From contig CANNZV010000253.1 in assembly GCA_947561585.1 (NCBI GenBank), forward strand, positions 286,896 through 350,895: 64,000 nt of DNA. Reading direction: 5' to 3'. Below, piece by piece: positions 8,993-22,839 of the stretch. How positions within the stretch are numbered: the stretch's first letter is position 1; the number at the start of each line of letters is the position of its first letter. Origin of the DNA: Caprella mutica. Taxonomy: Eukaryota; Arthropoda; Malacostraca; Amphipoda; Caprellidae. The translations under genes were made by a program, and so were the position numbers. The notes under the pieces are model-generated. The model did not search any database, was not told the DNA's origin, and saw only the letters and a list, made by a program, of their open reading frames with translations.

Positions 8993-11900
8993 GTTTATGC
9001 TTTTAATAACTGATAGTATTTGTATAGTGTCTGATATTCTCTTGCATTTAATTAGGGTTTATTAATTCCCGGCCGGAACTATAGGATACAGATTTATTTT
9101 ATGTTTTTAGTTTATTGGTAAATTAGGTAGGATGTCAAATAAAACTATTTATCTCATTTTTTCGTTTCAATAGTCCAATGGTTGGTCACTAAAGATATAG
9201 GTATCATATCTGCCGGGCGGTACTCACGCTTAAACTAGTTAATTTAGTGGGAGTTGAGAGTGAGTTCTGTTGACCCGAGCTTTCCCAAATTTTTGCTATA
9301 GGTGATAAAAATTCAACGCTTAGATTTTCCCACTACACTGTAGATAGATCTTTTGCTGTAGATTGATCCTTTGTTATAGATAGATCCTTTTCTGTAAATA
9401 GACTCTTTGCAGAAGATTGATTCTTTGCTGTAGATAGATTCTTTGCTCTACATAGATCCTTTGCTGTAGATATATCCTTTGCAGATATGTATCCTATGCA
9501 GTAGATAGATCTTTTACTGTACATAGATCTTCTGCTGTGGATAGATTATTTGCTGTTGATAGATCCTTTGCTGTAGATTGATCCTTTGCTGTAGATTGAT
9601 CCTTTGCTGTAGATAGATCCTTTGCTGAAGATAGATTCTTTGCTGTACATAGATTCTTTGCTGAAGATAGATTCTTTGTTGTAGATAGATCCTTTGCTGT
9701 AGACAGATCCTTTGCATTAGATAGATCCATTACTGTAGATAGATCCTTTGCTGTAGATGGATCATTTTCTGTAGATAGATCCATTGCTGTAGATAAATCG
9801 TTTGTAGTAGATAGATCCTTTGTTGTAGATAGAGCCTTTACTGTTGATAGATCCTTTGCTGTAGATAGATCCTTTGCTGTATATATATCCTTCGCTGTAG
9901 ATAGATTTGAGATCCTTTGCTGTAAATAAATAATTTAATACTTTGCCGTATATAGATCCCTTTCCGTAGATAGATCCTTTGCTGTAGATAGATCCTTTGC
10001 TGTGGATATATCCTTCGCTGCAGATAGAACCTTTCCTGTTAAATGATCCTTTTCTGTAGATAGATCCTTTAGATCATTTTCTGTAGATAGATCCATTACT
10101 GTAGATAAAACCTTTACTGTAGAAAGATCCCATACTGTAAATAGATCCTTTGTTGTAGGTAGATCCTTTGCTGTAAATAGATCCCTTGCTGTAGATAAAT
10201 CCTTTTGCTGGAGATAGAACATTGGCTATAGATAGATCTTTTACTGTAGAAAGAACACTTAATGTAGATAGATCCTTTGCTGTAGATAGATCCTATGCTG
10301 TAGAAAGATCCTTTGCTGTAAATAGATCCTTTGCTATAGATTGATTCTTTGCTGTAGATAGATCCCATATTGTAGATGGATATTTTGCTAAAGATAGATC
10401 CTTCACTGTAGATAGATCCTTTGCTGTAGATAGATCCCTTGCTGTAGATTGATCATCTAATGTAGATAGATCCTTTACTGTAGATAGATCCTTTGCTGTA
10501 GATATATCCCTCGCTGTAGATAGATCCTTTTCTGAAGATAGATCTCTTTCTGTAGATAGATCCTTTAGATCCTTTTCTGTAGATAGATCCATTATTGTAG
10601 ATAAAACATTTGCTGTGGAAAGATCCCATACTGTAAATAGATCCTTTGCTGTAGGTAGATCCTTTGCTGTGAATAGATCCCCAGTTGTAGATAAATCCTT
10701 TTGCTGTAGATAGAACCTTGGCTATAGATAGATCCTTTACTTTAGAAAGATCACCTAATGTGGATATATCCTTTGCTGTAGATAGATCCTATGCTGTAGA
10801 AAGATCCTTTGCTGTAAATAGATCCTTTGCTGTAGATAGATTCTTTGTTGTAGATAGATCTCATATTGTAGATAGATATTTTGCTGAAGATAGATCCTAT
10901 ACTGTAGATAGATCCTTTGCTGTAGATAGATCCCTTGCTATAGATTGATCATTTAATGTAGATAAATCCATTAGTGTAGATAGATCCTTTGCTGTAGATA
11001 TATCCTTTCCTGTAGATAGATCCTTCGCTGTAGATAATTGTTTGTTGTAGATAGATCCTTTGCTGTAGATAGATCTTTTACTGTAAATAAAACCTTTGCT
11101 GTAGATATATCCCATACTGTAAATAGATCCCATACTGTAAATAGATCCTTTTCTGTAGATAGATCTTTTGCTGTAGAATGATCCTCTGCTGTGGAAAGAT
11201 CTTCTTCTGTAAATAGATTCTTCGCTTTAGATAGATCCCTTGCTGTTGACAGATCTTTCGCTGTAGAAAGATCCTTTGTGAAAGATAGATTCTTTGCTGT
11301 AGATATATCCTTAGCTGAAGATAGATCCTTTGCTGTAGATTTATCCTTTGCTGTAGATCGATCCTTCGCTGTAAATAGATCTTTCGCTGTAGATTGATTC
11401 TTCGCTGCAAAAAGATCCCCTGCTGTAGATAGATCCTTTGCTATAGATAGATCCTATTCTGTAGATAGATCCCTTGATGTAGATAGATCCTTTTCTGTAG
11501 ATTGATCTTTCGCTCTAAATAGATCCCTTACTGTAGATAGGTCCTTTGCTGTAGATAAATCTTTTGATGTGGATAGATACTTTCCTGTAGATAGATCCTT
11601 TTTTGTAGATAGATCCTTTGCTGTAAATGGATCCTTTGGCTGTATAGAGTTCCTTTACCGTAGATAAATCCTCTGCTGTAGATTGATTATTTGCTGTAGA
11701 TAGATTCTTTGCTGTAGATAGATCCTTTGCTGTAGATAGATCACTTATTGTAGATAGATCTTTTGCTGTAGATAGATACTATGCTGTAGAAAGATCCTTT
11801 GTTGAAGATAGATCCTTTGCTGTAGATAGATCCTTTGCTGTTGATAAAACCTTTGCTGTATAAAGATCCCATACTGTAAATAGATCCTTTGCTGTAGGTA

Positions 11901-13764
11901 GATCCTTTGCTGTAAATAGATCCCTTGCTGTAGATAAATCCTTTTGCTGGAGATAGAACATTGGCTATAGATAGATCTTTTACTGTAGAAAGATCACTTA
12001 ATGTAGATAGATCCTTTGCTGTAGATAGATCCTATGCTGTAGAAAGATCCTTTGCTTTAAATAGATCCTTTGCTATAGATTGATTCTTTGCTGTAGATAG
12101 ATCCCATATTGTAGATGGATATTTTGCTAAAGATAGATCCTTCACTGTAGATAGATCCTTTGCTGTAGATAGATCCCTTGCTGTAGATTGATCATCTAAT
12201 GTAGATAGATCCTTTGCTGTAGATAGATCCTTTGCTTTAGATATATCCTTTCCTGTAGATAGATCCTTTGCTGAAGATAAATGTTTTGATATAGATAGAT
12301 CCCTTGCTGTAGATAAATCCTTTACTGAAGATAGATTCTTTGCTGTTGATAGAACCTTTGCTGTAGATAGATCCATTGCTGTAGATAGATCCTTTGCAGT
12401 AGATAGATCCTTTGATGAAGATAGATCCTTTGCTGTAGATAGATCCTCTGCTGTAGATAGATCCTTTGCTGTAGATAGCTCCTTTACTGTAGATAGATTC
12501 TTTGCTGTGATAGATCTTTTGCTGTAGATAGCTCCTTTACTGTAGACAGATTCTTTGCTGTGATAGATCCTTTGCTGTAGATAGCTCCTTTACTGTAAAT
12601 AGATTCTTTGCTGTAGATAGATTCTTTGTTGTAGATAGATCCTTTGCTGTAGACAGATCTTTTGCAGTAGAAAGATCCTTTACTGTAGATAGATCCTTTG
12701 CTGTATATGGATCCTTTGCTTTAGATGGATACTTTGCTGTAGATAAATCTTTTGTTGTAGATAGATCCTTTGCTGTACATAAATCCTTTGCTGTAGAGAG
12801 ATCTTTTGCTGTAGATAGATCCTTTGCTGTTGATAGATCCTTAACTGTAGATAGATCCTTCTCTGTAGATAGATCCTTTTCTGTATATAGATACTTTACT
12901 GTAGATAAAACCTTTGCTGAAGATAGATCCCAAACTGTAAATAGATCCTTTGCTGTAGGTTGATCCTCTGCTGTAGATAGATCCTTTGCTGTAGATAGAT
13001 CGTTTGCTGTAGATAGATCCTTTGCTGTAGATAGATCCTTTGCTGTAGATAGCTCCTCTACTGTAGATAGATCCTTTGCTGTAGATAGATCCTTTGCTGT
13101 AGATAGAACTTTTGCTGTAAATAGATCTTTTGATGTAGATAGATCTTTTGCTGCTGACAGATCCTTAACTGTAGATGGATCCTTTGCTGTATATAGTTCC
13201 CTTACTGTAGATAGATCTTTTGCTCTAGATTGATCCTTTGCTGTAGATAGATCCTTTGCTGTAGATAGATCCTTTGCTGTAGATGGATCCTTTGCTGTAG
13301 AGATTTCTCTTACTGTAGATAGATCCATTACTGTAGATAGATCCTTTGCTGTAGATGGATCATTTTCTGTAAATAGATCCATTGCTGTAGATAAATCGTT
13401 TGTTGTAGATAGATCCTTTGTTGTAGATAGAGCCTTTACTGTTGATAGATCCTTTGCTGTAGATAGATCCTTTGCTGTATATAGATCCTTCGCTGTAGAT
13501 AGATCCTTTGCTGTATATAGATCCTTCGCTGTAGATAGATTTAAGATCCTTTGATGTAAATAAATAATTAAATACTTTGCCGTATATAGATCCCTATCCG
13601 TAGATAGATCCTTTGCTGTAGATAGATCCTTTGCTGTAGATAGATCCTTTTCTGAAGATAGATCTCTTTCTGTAGATGGATCCTTTAGATCCTTTTCTGT
13701 AGATAGATCCATTATTGTAGATAAAACATTTGCTGTGGAAAGATCCCATACTGTAAATAGATCC

Positions 13765-16700
13765 TTTGCTGTAGGTAGATCCTTTGCTGTAAATAGATCC
13801 TCAGTTGTAGATAAATCCTTTTGCTGTAGATAGAACCTTGGCTATAGATAGATCCTTTACTTTAGAAAGATCACCTAATGTAAATATATCCTTTGCTGTA
13901 GATAGATCCTATGCTGTAGAAAGATCCTTTGCTGTAAATAGATCCTTTGCTGTAGATAGATTCTTTGTTGTAGATAGATCTCATATTGTAGATAGATATT
14001 TTGCTGAAGATAGATCCTTTACTGTAGATAGATCCTTTGCTGTAGATAGATCCCTTGCTGTAGATTGATCATTTAATGTAGATAAATCCTTTAGTGTAGA
14101 TAGATCCTTTGCTGTAGATATATCCTTTCCTGTAGATAGATCCTTTGCTGTAGATAAATTGTTTGTTGTAGATAGATCCTTTGCTGTAGATAGATCCTTA
14201 TCTGTAGATAGATCGTTTTCTGTAGATAGATCCTTTACTGTAAATAAAACCTTTGCTGTAGATATATCCCATACTGTAAATAGATCCCATACTGTATATA
14301 GATCCTTTTCTGTAGATAGATCTTTTGCTGTAGAAAGATCCTCTGCTGTAGAAAGATCTTCTTCTGTGAATAGATTCTTCGCTTTAGATAGATCCCTTGC
14401 TGTTGACAGATCTTTCGCTGTAGAAAGATCCTTTGTGAAAGATAGATTCTTTGCTGTAGATATATCCTTAGCTGTAGATAGATCCTTTGCTGTAGATTTA
14501 TCCTTTGCTGTAGATCGATCCTTCGCTGTAAATAGATCTTTCGCTGTAGATTGATTCTTCGCTGCAAAAAGATCCCCTGCTGTAGATAGATCCTTTGCTA
14601 TAGATAGATCCTATGCTGTAGATAGATCCCTTGATGTTGATAGATCCTTTTCTGTAGATTGATCTTTCGCTCTAAATAGATCCCTTACTGTAGAAAGGTC
14701 CTTTGCTGTAGATAAATCTTTTGATGTGGAGAGATACTTTGCTGTAGATAGATCCTTTTCTGTAGATAGATCCTTTGCTGTAATTGGATCCTTTGGCTGT
14801 ATAGAGTTCCTTTACCGTTGATATATCCTCTGCTGTAGATTGATTATTTGCTGTAGATAGATTCTTTGCTGTAGATAGATCCTTTGCTGTAGATAGATCA
14901 CTTATTGTAGATAGATCTTTTGCTGTAGATAGATACTATGCTGTAGATAGATCCTTTGTTGAAGATAGATCCTTTGCTGTAGATAGATCCTTTGCTGTTG
15001 ATAAAACCTTTGCTGTATAAAGATCCCATACTGTAAATAGATCCTTTGCTGTAGGTAGATCCTTTGCTGTAAATAGATCCTTTGTTGTAGATAAATCCTT
15101 TTGCTGTTGATAGAACCTTGGCTATAGATAGATCCTTTGCTGTTGATAAGACCTTTGCTGTATAAAGATCCCATACTGTAAATAGATCCTTTGCTGTAGG
15201 TAGATCCTTTGCTGTAAATAGTTCCCTTGCTGTAGATAAATCCTTTTGCTGGAGATAGAACATTGGCTATAGATAGATCTTTTACTGTAGAAAGATCACT
15301 TAATGTAGATAGATCCTTTGCTGTAGATAGATCCTATGCTGTAGAAAGATCCTTTGCTGTAAATAGATCCTTTGCTATAGATTGATTCTTTGCTGTAGAT
15401 AGATCTTTTGCTGCTGACAGACCCTTAACTGTAGATGGATCCTTTGCTGTATATAATTCCCTTACTGTAGATAGATCTTTTGCTCTAGATTGATCCTTTG
15501 CTGTAGGTAGATCCTTTGCTGTAGATAGATCCTTTGCTGTAGATGGATCCTTTGCTGTAGATAGATCCTTTGCTGTAGATAGCTCCTCTACTGTAGATAG
15601 ATCCTTTGCTGTAGATAGATCCTTTGCTGTAGATAGAACTTTTGCTGTAAATAGATCTTTTGATGTAGATAGATCTTTTGCTGCTGACAGATCCTTAACT
15701 GTAGATGGATCCTTTGCTGTATATAGTTCCCTTACTGTAGATAGATCTTTTGCTCCAGATTGATCCTTTGCTGTAGATAGATCCTTTGCTGTAGATAGAT
15801 CCTTTGCTGTAGATGGATCCTTTGCTGTAGAGATTTCTCTTACTGTAGATAGATCTTTTGCTGTAGATTGATCCTTTGTTGTAGATAGATCCTTTGTTGT
15901 AGATAGATCCTTTTCTGTAGATAGACTCTTTGCAGAAGATTGATTCTTTGCTGTAGATAGATTCTTTGCTCTACATAGATCCTTTTCTGTAGATAGACTC
16001 TTTGCAGAAGATTGATTCTTTGCTGTAGATAGATTCTTTGCTCTACATAGATCCTTTGCTGTAGATAAATCCTTTGCAGAAGATGTATCCTATGCAGTAG
16101 ATAGATCTTTTACTGTACATAGATCTTTTGCTGTGGATAGATTATTTGCTGTTGATAGATCCTTTGCTGTAGATTGATCCTTTGCTGTAGATTGATCGTT
16201 CGCTGTAGATAGTTCCTTTGCCGAAGATAGATTCTTTGCTGAACATAGATTCTTTGCTTAAGATAGATTCTTTGTTGTAGATAGATCCTTTGCTGTAGAC
16301 AGATCCTTTGCTGTAGGTAGATCCTTTGCTGTAAATAGATCCTCAGTTGTAGATAAATCCTTTTGCTGTAGATAGAACCTTGGCTATAGATAGATCCTTT
16401 ACTTTAGAAAGATCACCTAATGTAAATATATCCTTTGCTGTAGATAGATCCTATGCTGTAGAAAGATCCTTTGCTGTAAATAGATCCTTTGCTGTAGATA
16501 GATTCTTTGTTGTAGATAGATCTCATATTGTAGATAGATATTTTGCTGAAGATAGATCCTTTACTGTAGATAGATCCTTTGCTGTAGATAGATCCCTTGC
16601 TGTAGATTGATCATTTAATGTAGATAAATCCTTTAGTGTAGATAGATCCTTTGCTGTAGATATATCCTTTCCTGTAGATAGATCCTTTGCTGTAGATAAA

Positions 16701-17930
16701 TTGTTTGTTGTAGATAGATCCTTTGCTGTAGATAGATCCTTATCTGTAGATAGATCGTTTTCTGTAGATAGATCCTTTACTGTAAATAAAACCTTTGCTG
16801 TAGATATATCCCATACTGTAAATAGATCCCATACTGTATATAGATCCTTTTCTGTAGATAGATCTTTTGCTGTAGAAAGATCCTCTGCTGTAGAAAGATC
16901 TTCTTCTGTGAATAGATTCTTCGCTTTAGATAGATCCCTTGCTGTTGACAGATCTTTCGCTGTAGAAAGATCCTTTGTGAAAGATAGATTCTTTGCTGTA
17001 GATATATCCTTAGCTGTAGATAGATCCTTTGCTGTAGATTTATCCTTTGTTGTAGATCGATCCTTCGCTGTAAATAGATCTTTCGCTGAAGATTGATTCT
17101 TCGCTGCAAAAAGATCCCCTGCTGTAGATAGATCCTTTGCTATAGATAGATCCTATGCTGTAGATAGATCCCTTGATGTTGATAGATCCTTTTCTGTAGA
17201 TTGATCTTTCGCTCTAAATAGATCCCTTACTGTAGAAAGGTCCTTTGCTGTAGATAAATCTTTTGATGTGGAGAGATACTTTGCTGTAGATAGATCCTTT
17301 TCTGTAGATAGATCCTTTGCTGTAATTGGATCCTTTGGCTGTATAGAGTTCCTTTACCGTAGATATATCCTCTGCTGTAGATTGATTATTTGCTGTAGAT
17401 AGATTCTTTGCTGTAGATAGATCCTTTGCTGTAGATAGATCACTTATTGTAGATAGATCTTTTGCTGTAGATAGATACTATGCTGTAGATGGATCCTTTG
17501 TTGAAGATAGATCCTTTGCTGTAGATAGATCCTTTGCTGTTGATAAAACCTTTGCTGTATAAAGATCCCATACTGTAAATAGATCCTTTGCTGTAGGTAG
17601 ATCCTTTGCTGTAAATAGATCCTTTGTTGTAGATAAATCCTTTTGCTGTTGATAGAACCTTGGCTATAGATAGATCCTTTGCTGTTGATAAGACCTTTGC
17701 TGTATAAAGATCCCATACTGTAAATAGATCCTTTGCTGTAGGTAGATCCTTTGCTGTAAATAGTTCCCTTGCTGTAGATAAATCCTTTTGCTGGAGATAG
17801 AACATTGGCTATAGATAGATCTTTTACTGTAGAAAGATCACTTAATGTAGATAGATCCTTTGCTGTAGATAGATCCTATGCTGTAGAAAGATCCTTTGCT
17901 GTAAATAGATCCTTTGCTATAGATTGATTC
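13765..17930 (+). repeat. Higher-order direct repeat, offset 2,542 bp
   Basis: 13765-15390 is copied at 16307-17930. Shared landmarks 2,542 bp apart include GAACCTTGGCTATAG (13833 and 16375), GAACATTGGCTATAG (15258 and 17800) and the AAAGATCACCTAATGTAAAT run. Differences are few, for example TTTGCTGTAG versus TTTGTTGTAG near 14506 and 17048. Beyond about 15390 the two copies diverge by a deletion of array sequence. Confidence 0.8.
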
Positions 17931-18169
17931 TTTTGATGTAGATAGATCTTTTGCTGCTGACAGATCCTTAACTGTAGATGGATCCTTTGCTGTATATAGT
18001 TCCCTTACTGTAGATAGATCTTTTGCTCCAGATTGATCCTTTGCTGTAGATAGATCCTTTGCTGTAGATAGATCCTTTGCTGTAGATGGATCCTTTGCTG
18101 TAGAGATTTCTCTTACTGTAGATAGATCTTTTGCTGTAGATTGATCCTTTGTTGTAGATAGATCCTTTG

Positions 18170-21100
18170 TTGTAGATAGATCCTTTTCTGTAGATAGACT
18201 CTTTGCAGAAGATTGATTCTTTGCTGTAGATAGATTCTTTGCTCTACATAGATCCTTTTCTGTAGATAGACTCTTTGCAGAAGATTGATTCTTTGCTGTA
18301 GATAGATTCTTTGCTCTACATAGATCCTTTGCTGTAGATAAATCCTTTGCAGAAGATGTATCCTATGCAGTAGATAGATCTTTTACTGTACATAGATCTT
18401 TTGCTGTGGATAGATTATTTGCTGTTGATAGATCCTTTGCTGTAGATTGATCCTTTGCTGTAGATTGATCGTTTGCTGTAGATAGTTCCTTTGCCGAAGA
18501 TAGATTCTTTGCTGAACATAGATTCTTTGCTTAAGATAGATTCTTTGTTGTAGATAGATCCTTTGCTGTAGACAGATCCTTTGCATTAGATAGATCCATT
18601 ACTGTAGATAGATCCTTTGCTGTAGATGGATCATTTTCTGTAAATAGATCCATTGCTGTAGATAAATCGTTTGTTGTAGATAGATCCTTTGTTGTAGATA
18701 GAGCCTTTACTGTTGATAGATCCTTTGCTGTAGATAGATCCTTTGCTGTATATAGATCCTTCGCTGTAGATAGATCCTTTGCTGTATATAGATCCTTCGC
18801 TGTAGATAGATTTAAGATCCTTTGATGTAAATAAATAATTAAATACTTTGCCGTATATAGATCCCTATCCGTAGATAGATCCTTTGCTGTAGATAGATCC
18901 TTTGCTGTAGATAGATCCTTTTCTGAAGATAGATCTCTTTCTGTAGATAGATCCTTTAGATCCTTTTCTGTAGATAGATCCATTATTGTAGATAAAACAT
19001 TTGCTGTGGAAAGATCCCATACTATAAATAGATCCTTTGCTGTAGGTAGATCCTTTGCTGTAAATAGATCCTCAGTTGTAGATAAATCCTTTTGCTGTAG
19101 ATAGAACCTTGGCTATAGATAGATCCTTTACTTTAGAAAGATCACCTAATGTAAATATATCCTTTGCTGTAGATAGATCCTATGCTGTAGAAAGATCCTT
19201 TGCTGTAAATAGATCCTTTGCTGTAGATAGATTCTTTGTTGTAGATAGATCTCATATTGTAGATAGATATTTTGCTGAAGATAGATCCTTTACTGTAGAT
19301 AGATCCTTTGCTGTAGATAGATCCCTTGCTGTAGATTGATCATTTAATGTAGATAAATCCTTTAGTGTAGATAGATCCTTTGCTGTAGATATATCCTTTC
19401 CTGTAGATAGATCCTTTGCTGTAGATAAATTGTTTGTTGTAGATAGATCCTTTGCTGTAGATAGATCCTTATCTGTAGATAGATCGTTTTCTGTAGATAG
19501 ATCCTTTACTGTAAATAAAACCTTTGCTGTAGATATATCCCATACTGTAAATAGATCCCATTCTGTATATAGATCCTTTTCTGTTGATAGATCTTTTGCT
19601 GTAGAAAGATCCTCTGCTGTAGAAAGATCTTCTTCTGTGAATAGATTCTTCGCTTTAGATAGATCCCTTGCTGTTGACAGATCTTTCGCTGTAGAAAGAT
19701 CCTTTGTGAAAGATAGATTCTTTGCTGTAGATATATCCTTAGCTGTAGATAGATCCTTTTCTGTAGATAGACTCTTTGCAGAAGATTGATTCTTTGCTGT
19801 AGATAGATTCTTTGCTCTACATAGATCCTTTTCTGTAGATAGACTCTTTGCAGAAGATTGATTCTTTGCTGTAGATAGATTCTTTGCTCTACATAGATCC
19901 TTTGCTGTAGATAAATCCTTTGCAGAAGATGTATCCTATGCAGTAGATAGATCTTTTACTGTACATAGATCTTTTGCTGTGGATAGATTATTTGCTGTTG
20001 ATAGATCCTTTGCTGTAGATTGATCCTTTGCTGTAGATTGATCGTTTGCTGTAGATAGTTCCTTTGCCGAAGATAGATTTTTTGCTGAACATAGATTCTT
20101 TGCTTAAGATAGATTCTTTGTTGTAGATAGATCCTTTGCTGTAGACAGATCCTTTGCATTAGATAGATCCATTACTGTAGATAGATCCTTTGCTGTAGAT
20201 GGATCATTTTCTGTAAATAGATCCATTGCTGTAGATAAATCGTTTGTTGTAGATAGATCCTTTGTTGTAGATAGAGCCTTTACTGTTGATAGATCCTTTG
20301 CTGTAGATAGATCCTTTGCTGTATATAGATCATTCGCTGTAGATAGATCCTTTGCTGTATATAGATCCTTCGCTGTAGATAGATTTAAGATCCTTTGATG
20401 TAAATAAATAATTAAATACTTTGCCGTATATAGATCCCTATCCGTAGATAGATCCTTTGCTGTAGATAGATCCTTTGCTGTGGATAGATCCTTTTCTGAA
20501 GATAGATCTCTTTCTGTAGATAGATCCTTTAGATCCTTTTCTGTAGATAGATCCATTATTGTAGATAAAACATTTGCTGTGGAAAGATCCCATACTGTAA
20601 ATAGATCCTTTGCTGTAGGTAGATCCTTTGCTGTAAATAGATCCTCAGTTGTAGATAAATCCTTTTGCTGTAGATAGAACCTTGGCTATAGATAGATCCT
20701 TTACTTTAGAAAGATCACCTAATGTAAATATATCCTTTGCTGTAGATAGATCCTATGCTGTAGAAAGATCCTTTGCTGTAAATAGATCCTTTGCTGTAGA
20801 TAGATTCTTTGTTGTAGATAGATCTCATATTGTAGATAGATATTTTGCTGAAGATAGATCCTTTACTGTAGATAGATCCTTTGCTGTAGATAGATCCCTT
20901 GCTGTAGATTGATCATTTAATGTAGATAAATCCTTTAGTGTAGATAGATCCTTTGCTGTAGATATATCCTTTCCTGTAGATAGATCCTTTGCTGTAGATA
21001 AATTGTTTGTTGTAGATAGATCCTTTGCTGTAGATAGATCCTTATCTGTAGATAGATCGTTTTCTGTAGATAGATCCTTTACTGTAAATAAAACCTTTGC

Positions 21101-21315
21101 TGTAGATATATCCCATACTGTAAATAGATCCCATACTGTATATAGATCCTTTTCTGTAGATAGATCTTTTGCTGTAGAAAGATCCTCTGCTGTAGAAAGA
21201 TCTTCTTCTGTGAATAGATTCTTCGCTTTAGATAGATCCCTTGCTGTTGACAGATCTTTCGCTGTAGAAAGATCCTTTGTGAAAGATAGATTCTTTGCTG
21301 TAGATATATCCTTAG
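18170..21315 (+). repeat. Tandem higher-order duplication, 1,573 bp x 2
   Basis: 18170-19742 and 19743-21315 carry the same order of variant units. Examples are GAACCTTGGCTATAG at 19104 and 20677, the TTTAAGATCCTTTGATG unit near 18810 and 20385, and CTTAAGATAG at about 18531 and 20104. The period is not a multiple of 18 (87 units plus 7 bp) because odd-length units are included. Only scattered substitutions separate the copies. Confidence 0.82.
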
Positions 21316-22839
21316 CTGTAGATAGATCCTTTGCTGTAGATTTATCCTTTGCTGTAGATCGATCCTTCGCTGTAAATAGATCTTTCGCTGTAGATTGATT
21401 CTTCGCTGCAAAAAGATCCCCTGCTGTAGATAGATCCTTTGCTATAGATAGATCCTATGCTGTAGATAGATCCCTTGATGTTGATAGATCCTTTTCTGTA
21501 GATTGATCTTTCGCTCTAAATAGATCCCTTACTGTAGAAAGGTCCTTTGCTGTAGATAAATCTTTTGATGTGGAGAGATACTTTGCTGTAGATAGATCCT
21601 TTTCTGTAGATAGATCCTTTGCTGTAATTGGATCCTTTGGCTGTATAGAGTTCCTTTACCGTAGATATATCCTCTGCTGTAGATTGATTATTTGCTGTAG
21701 ATAGATTCTTTGCTGTAGATAGATCCTTTGCTGTAGATAGATCACTTATTGTAGATAGATCTTTTGCTGTAGATAGATACTATGCTGTAGATAGATCCTT
21801 TGTTGAAGATAGATCCTTTGCTGTAGATAGATCCTTTGCTGTTGATAAAACCTTTGCTGTATAAAGATCCCATACTGTAAATAGATCCTTTGCTGTAGGT
21901 AGATCCTTTGCTGTAAATAGATCCTTTGTTGTAGATAAATCCTTTTGCTGTTGATAGAAACTTGGCTATAGATAGATCCTTTGCTGTTGATAAGACCTTT
22001 GCTGTATAAAGATCCCATACTGTAAATAGATCCTTTGCTGTAGGTAGATCCTTTGCTGTAAATAGTTCCCTTGCTGTAGATAAATCCTTTTGCTGGAGAT
22101 AGAACATTGGCTATAGATAGATCTTTTACTGTAGAAAGATCACTTAATGTAGATAGATCCTTTGCTGTAGATAGATCCTATGCTGTAGAAAGATCCTTTG
22201 CTGTAAATAGATCCTTTGCTATAGATTGATTCTTTGCTGTAGATAGATCTTTTGCTGCTGACAGACCCTTAACTGTAGATGGATCCTTTGCTGTATATAA
22301 TTCCCTTACTGTAGATAGATCTTTTGCTCTAGATTGATCCTTTGCTGTAGGTAGATCCTTTGCTGTAGATAGATCCTTTGCTGTAGATGGATCCTTTGCT
22401 GTAGAGATTTCTTTTACTGTAGATAGATCTTTTGCTGTAGATTGATCCTTTGTTGTAGATAGATCCTTTGTTGTAGATAGATCCTTTTCTGTAGATAGAC
22501 TCTTTGCAGAAGATTGATTCTTTGCTGTAGATAGATTCTTTGCTCTACATAGGTCCTTTGCTGTAGATAAATCCTTTGCAGAAGATGTATCCTATGCAGT
22601 AGATAGATCTTTTACTGTACATAGATCTTTTGCTGTGGATATATTATTTGCTGTTGATAGATCCTTTGCTGTAGATTAATCCTTTGCTGTATATAGATCC
22701 TTCGCTGTAGATAGATCCTTTGCTGTATATAGATCCTTCGCTGTAGATAGATTTAAGATCCTTTGATGTAAATAAATAATTTAATACTTTGCCGTATATA
22801 GATCCCTATCCGTAGATAGATCCTTTGCTGTAGATAGAT

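Larger units (their letters stand above)
3658..9337 (+). mobile_element. 5'-truncated Ty3/gypsy-type LTR retrotransposon
   Basis: This is a 5.68-kb non-repetitive island inside the minisatellite. It contains the 3' part of a pol gene (RT C-terminus, RNase H, OTU-like, aspartic protease, integrase), a purine-rich tract and a probable 3' LTR ending in ACTACA at 9337. The 5' LTR, primer-binding site, gag and the RT catalytic core are absent. Array sequence meets coding sequence in the middle of RT. The surviving frame has no internal stop or frameshift over about 1,270 codons, so the copy is probably young. The 7-mer CTGTAGA lies directly on both sides (3651-3657 and 9338-9344). That could be a target-site duplication, but it is also part of the array unit. 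The integrase core and GPY/F module identify the Metaviridae-type lineage. The exact clade is not assigned. Confidence 0.9.
7475..9337 (+). repeat. Probable 3' LTR (about 1.86 kb), non-coding
   Basis: This unique, non-coding stretch runs from the polypurine tract to the array, starting TGGTTATT and ending CCCACTACA, so it has TG and CA termini but little longer terminal inverted similarity. It contains a TATA-like box at 8222-8229, a downstream AATAAA at 8987-8992 and a candidate intron, consistent with U3-R-U5. The short open frames here (such as 7919-8125, open on both strands) show no recognisable protein. An alternative left edge is TGTGACAGGGAG at 7705, which looks like an LTR start but has no polypurine tract before it. 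No 5' LTR exists in the window for comparison, so the limits are inferred. Confidence 0.6.
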
